Positions 55,601 to 61,600 of a stretch of DNA of 64,000 nucleotides are shown piece after piece. The stretch is taken from positions 42,834,759-42,898,758 of the forward strand of contig CM054181.1 in NCBI GenBank assembly GCA_028829895.1, given 5' to 3'. The DNA comes from Sinotaia quadrata (taxonomy: Eukaryota; Mollusca; Gastropoda; Architaenioglossa; Viviparidae). Both the position numbers and the translations under genes were made by a program. The first letter of the stretch is position 1. Every line of letters starts with the position of its first letter. The notes below the pieces were generated by a model. The model saw only the letters and a program-made list of their open reading frames with translations. It had not been told where the DNA came from and made no database searches.

Positions 55601-58600
55601 CTGAGGTGAGATGAAGGTTACAGAGAAGTGAGATAAAGATAGCAGTAAAGTGAGATAAAGGCTACAGTGAAGTGAGATAAAGATAGCAGTAAAGTGAGAT
55701 AAAGGTTACAGTGAAGTGAGATAAAGATAGCAGTAAAGTGAGATAAAGATTACAGTGAAGTGAGATAAAGATAGCAGTAAAGTGAGATAAAGGTTACAGT
55801 GAAGTGAGATAAAGATAGCAGTAAAGTGAGATAAAGGTTACAGTGAAGTGAGATAAAGATAGCAGTAAAGTGAGACAAAGGCTACAGTTTAGTGATATAA
55901 AGTTAGTGAGATAAATGTTACAATGAAGTGATATAAAGGTAGCAGTAAAGTGAGATAAAGACAGCAGAAGTTAGTCTTATACCTTTACCTAAAAATATGT
56001 CAGCTATGCTCCCCCCCCCCTCCATTTTAAAATTTTACTGATGTAGGCACACGTGGACAGGTTTATTAATAGATGAAGAAATATACATGCTAAAAACAAT
56101 GAAATTTGGAAAATACCGAAATCATTCCTTGCAGGAAGAAATATTGATTCTATTTTTCTTCCCCCTAACAAATAGGATTTCATAAAGAAGGAGTAATTTA
56201 GAAATGAATGACTGCTTGAATATGTGAAATATCTGTTAATGTGTAAATGCATTGTGTTACTTTATTCAAGTTTCTGACGTTGCATGTTCATATACATCAA
56301 ATGACTGAGTATAGTGAGTATAGTGGCCACCTTTTTCTAGAGCTCAGACCACTTATACAAGTTCAGAGAGTGACATTTGATCTACAGATATTAAAAATTA
56401 TTGTAAAAAAACACACCCTGGTCTATGATTTTAAAACATGAACCTAAAAAGCATCTTCTGATCTACAGATTATCAAAATATATCTAAAGATCGACATTTG
56501 CTCTACAGTTTGTCAAAATTAGTGTTAATTTACTTTACAAATTAATCAAAATAAGTCTAAAGATCATCAACTATATAAAATTAACAAAACATATCTAACA
56601 ATTACCATATGACCTATAGATTATTAGTCTAAATATTTCCATTTGATCTACAGATATTCATGAGAATAAAGGCCATCAATTAGAGTGCAGATAATCAAAA
56701 TACAGTAAGACTAAAGATTTTAATTTGTATTATGTAAAAATTATAAAAATAATGAATCTGAAAATATCTTCTAAAGTCCATCAAAGTAAGTCTAAAGATC
56801 ACAAAATTCTCACGTTTACACATGAGCCTAAACATTAACATGTCTCCTCCAGGTAACAAGTCTCAAAACTGCCATGGGCTCTATATAATATCAAAACAAC
56901 TCTGAAAATTAATTGAAATTTTTTCACTATTAGAATGAGTGCAAAGATCACCACTTGGTCTATAGTTTATCATTACAAGTCTCAAGAATGCAAGCTAGCA
57001 AACATTTACCTGTTTGGGTCTTGTGATTGCTATTTAGTGACCAGATTTCAAGTGAAAAGAATGTAAGCTAGCAAAAAGTTTATCCGAATGAGTTTCGACC
57101 AGCATATATATTGCAATTGAAAGAATGGCGAAAGCGAATAGCCAATCGGATTGAGTCTTGTGATTATCATTTGGAAAATGGTTTACTTAATGAGTTTTAT
57201 GAGTGTCATCTGACAAATGATTTACCTAAAGAATCTTATAACTTCCATCAGTCAAACAGTTTGTTTGAATGAGTCTTGTGACTACTACCATGTATCAGTT
57301 TACCTGTATGAGTCTTGTGACTGCCATTTGGCGAACAGATTTCAACTGTGCAACAGCTGCAGGTTTGATAGCACCTTTATCTCGTAGGCAGGTGACACAT
57401 GTGGCTGCGACTGCAAGCAGAACATGAAGAACCCAGCGTGCATTGTTTTCCAGAAGGTGACCTAGTTTCTCTGTGACCACAACCACTGCACCAAGAACTC
57501 TGTATGAAACAGCAACCATTAATTTACAATACTGGAGGTTAATTAATTAATTTTTTTTTTAATGTACCTAAATTCAATACTTGTAATAAAAGGCAGTCTG
57601 GATGAAGGAAACTTACCCTTTCATTCTCTTAGGAGGAACCACTCTTTTGAGGTCAAGGCTAGACATGATCTGCCTTACCATGCTCTGTGGGTCACCTAGG
57701 GCAACAATTAATAAAAAGCTTTCAATGTGACTTTCATTATAAGGCATATTATAAAAAAATCACATCCAATTAAGAAATCCATATCAGCCACAATATAACA
57801 AAATGTTATAACACTGTCAAAGTATTAATTTTTGCAGTCTACAATATTTTAAAGTATTAAATATGTCAAAGTATTAAATTCAAGGAAGAAATCTACTGGA
57901 AAATTAAAATAAAAATACACATACTGTTAAACAGTTCAGTGGTATGCAGGTGTGATATCTTTTATATCACTGAACAGAAGTAGGTATTAAAACCATCAAA
58001 AGTAAGCAGGTACTTAAGTTTAGCAAAATACTGGAATTTGCCATGCCAAAGTATAGGTATAGAAACTAGAAATCAACTTACAATTGATTTAATTATAATT
58101 ATATAAATCTTTACCAAGTCTCTTGTCTTTAGAAATAACAGATAGTTGCAGAAGATTAAAAGTCAACGTTATGAAAATAATTTCAAACACTAATTTAGAA
58201 TATAATATTGTCAAGTAAAGAAAGTTCAGACAGCCCCCCTACCCCCCGAAAAAAAATAAATAAAATAAAATGAACCAATTTTTTTTGTAATGCAATTGAG
58301 TAACTATGTGGTATATAATTGCAAAACAGTCTAAAAAATCTTTTAAAAATGTTTCTTTCAGTGAGGAATAGGTCAAGCGATAAAATCCTCAAACACAATT
58401 AGTGAAATTACATTTATGTTTTGGCCAACACAATAATTAGAATTTAGTGTTTGTATATATAAACTTTGGTTTGAAAATACAAAAGCTTGAAAGAATTATT
58501 TGACTGTTGTTACTGATGTATTTTTTTTAAAAATGAATATGAGATATGAAAAAATGTACTTTTTAATTTTCCTATATTTTGACAAAGGGCTATTAAGATG

Positions 58601-61600
58601 GTTTTAATAAACTAATAAATATACTTTAGAATTCTACTTGTTGATTTGACATTTGTTATAGTTTATTAAAAATAATTTATGCTTCAAGAAGAAACTATGA
58701 TTAACAGCACTGTGGCAAGCATTTTAAGTGAACTGTGTGACTTGACTTTTCAATCAGCACTCAAGTGAAATACATGTGAAGGACATAGAATTCTTTGCTA
58801 ATAATGGTGCTGACTGGGATGGCATATTTTATTTAACATTTAAAACAAAGCAATGATTAATACATTTTTATCCAAGATGCACATACAAATTTCATTTTCC
58901 CAATAGTTCTGCTTTTAAAGACCAAATATCTTGTTTCAATGTGACACCATGTATAAGAACTTTCACATCACATCACATGCATGCATTTGATTTTGTTCAA
59001 CTGTAAATATTCAATTTATTCATTCCCAGTTCAGTCAATCTTTTACAGTCATATAAATCTACAAACAGATTGTAACCGTCATCTATGGAATTAACTACTT
59101 CTGACATAAAGCATCTTTTGTCATGGTTCAAACTGCACATGTAAATTAATTTAATTCATGACTTTCCTTTTCAATACAGTTATTTGCCAAATATTGTCAT
59201 TTTGCATTTTTGATGTGGAGTTATTTGTTATCTTTAGCTTTTTTATATGTTTAAGAAGCTTATACAAAGATCCTGTGGCTTTCTATGTGTACTTATTTTA
59301 AAGTAAGATTAAAGTGCTTTATTTAAAAAAAAAAATAAATATAAAAATAGGTTGTACTACAAAGTCCAAAAAATCCATTTAAGTTTAAACACTTTACAAC
59401 AGATGGCACCAAAATTCCATTTAGATTTAAACCCATTACAACAGACAGCACCATAAAGTCCATTCAGATTGGACACAATGAAATAAACAGACTGTATGAA
59501 AGATAAAGTTATTTCAAATTTAGATAAAACTGTGTCATGTACTTAGCCTTCAAACTCTATTTAAAAGGACCAATAAAAAAATACTGAAAGGCTTACCTAT
59601 CATATACTGTTTGAAAGGATTCACAATAAAGATTTATTGAAGACATACCTGTCACATACTGTTTAAAAGGACCAAAGACCAGATCTAGAAAATATTGCAT
59701 CTCTTCTGGGGAGCATCCAGCTAAAAATCGGAAGACAATAGATCGCCGTGTATCAGCTTTTCGTTTTCCCATTGTCTCAGTTCCAGTTTTCCCCAGCATT
59801 TTACCATACAAAATCCTTGACAGAAATATTAACGCCATTCAAAACCAAGGAAAAGAATGAGTGATGAAAAAAAAGAAAATAATTATAATAAACTAGATAG
59901 AGTACCTACCTAATCTTATAAAAGCTTTAGAATAATTACACATAAAAACATGCAATGTCTTTACATAAACTATATAAACATAAAAAACTAAAAGTAATCT
60001 ACTAAAAAACAAAATAAATCCACATGCAACTTGGGAATTTATAACAAATATATTTACGAAAGAGAAAGATAAATATATTAAGAGGACAAATGTACAGCTG
60101 CATTAAACAGACACAAACAAGACAATGCTATTCTTGCTGTTGAGAGACCTCTTTGGAAAAGTCTTTGGGACTCAGCTCAAAAGACAGCAAATTCCAGACA
60201 GCTAGACTATAAGCAAAGGAATGTTGACCACATGACTTCTCTTTCCTTTTGGAATGTGAAAAATGCAAGAATTTGAAGATGAGAACAGTTTTCTAACAGG
60301 AATTAGATCTGACAGGTATTTAGGGGTGGAGCCAGATGGTGAAGAGTAAAAAGGGAAGGAATCTTGAAGTGGAATGATTTGTTCTAGCTCTGAGAATAAT
60401 CCTAGCCACAGTGTTTTGAAGCAAGTGAAGTTTCTTCACAGGTCAGTAGAAGACCATTAGACCAGAGAGGAGTTAAGGAGAGAGAGCACCGTTGTATACA
60501 CATGGGTTTTCGCAACATCAACAGTGAGAAATGTGTAAATAGTGCTGATTCATCTCAGTTTTACACTTGCCACTCTACGAGTGCTGGAGATATGTTACTG
60601 TAATGAGAGACCTTAAAAAGTACACTCAGACTTCTGATCGAATGAGTGAGTAAATGTAATGGGATGTCATCAATATTCACTGACTCAGCAGAAGTAACAA
60701 TTTAGAAATCCATGATTAGAGCAAAAAGCATTGAATTAATACTTTCTTCGAAATCAGAACTTTCTATGACCAAAGATATGTATTTCTATCCATCTTAATT
60801 TGGACAACCACCATGTATCTCTGGTTTTCCACTAGCAACATTAGCATAAAAGGTTGTTTTCCTTTCCTCAGTATAACCAGTAACAATAAGGTCCATTCCC
60901 TCAAAAATACTGGTAATGTTTTCTTCTAACAATCAAAATATCTTACCAGAAACAATACTTTTCAAATGGAAATGATTTTCACTGAAAAACAAAATCACAT
61001 AGATAAAAATTAATTTACAATTTATAGTATTATTTTGATTTTAAAATTAACAAGTTTTATTTAGTCAACAAATAATTTTTCTTTTACTGTTTATATTGCC
61101 AAAGAATTCCTCAAACAATTTACAGAGGCACCAAGCTATTTTCTTTTATTCATAAATCTAACATGCACATGTAAATTACTTTATTTTGAAATCAGAAATT
61201 AAAATCTACTTCATAAACAAGCGATGACTCAGACTGACCTCATTAGCACAGGCAGAAGTTCTGGGCGATGTTCCGCTTTGATCTCACTGGATTCCTGATC
61301 AATGCTGAACAGCACAAGTTCACTTTTGAATGTCTTGTTGTCAAGCAGCCTCTCAAAGTTTTCCCTGGAATGAAAAATCAAATCTGTGGTAAAGATTAAA
61401 TGACAAATAATCAGAAGTGAAACTCGAAAATAAAAATGAATTCATCTCGTTCTAGCAAGCCAGAGAGCATGAAGTAGGCTATGTCCTCTCATTTACAGAA
61501 GTGTCTAGTTTTAGTTATTTCCTCTTGGCACAGTATAGAATGCAAAATAGATCACAACTTAATCATGATATTTGTGCCTGTAAGCTACAATTCATACTTA

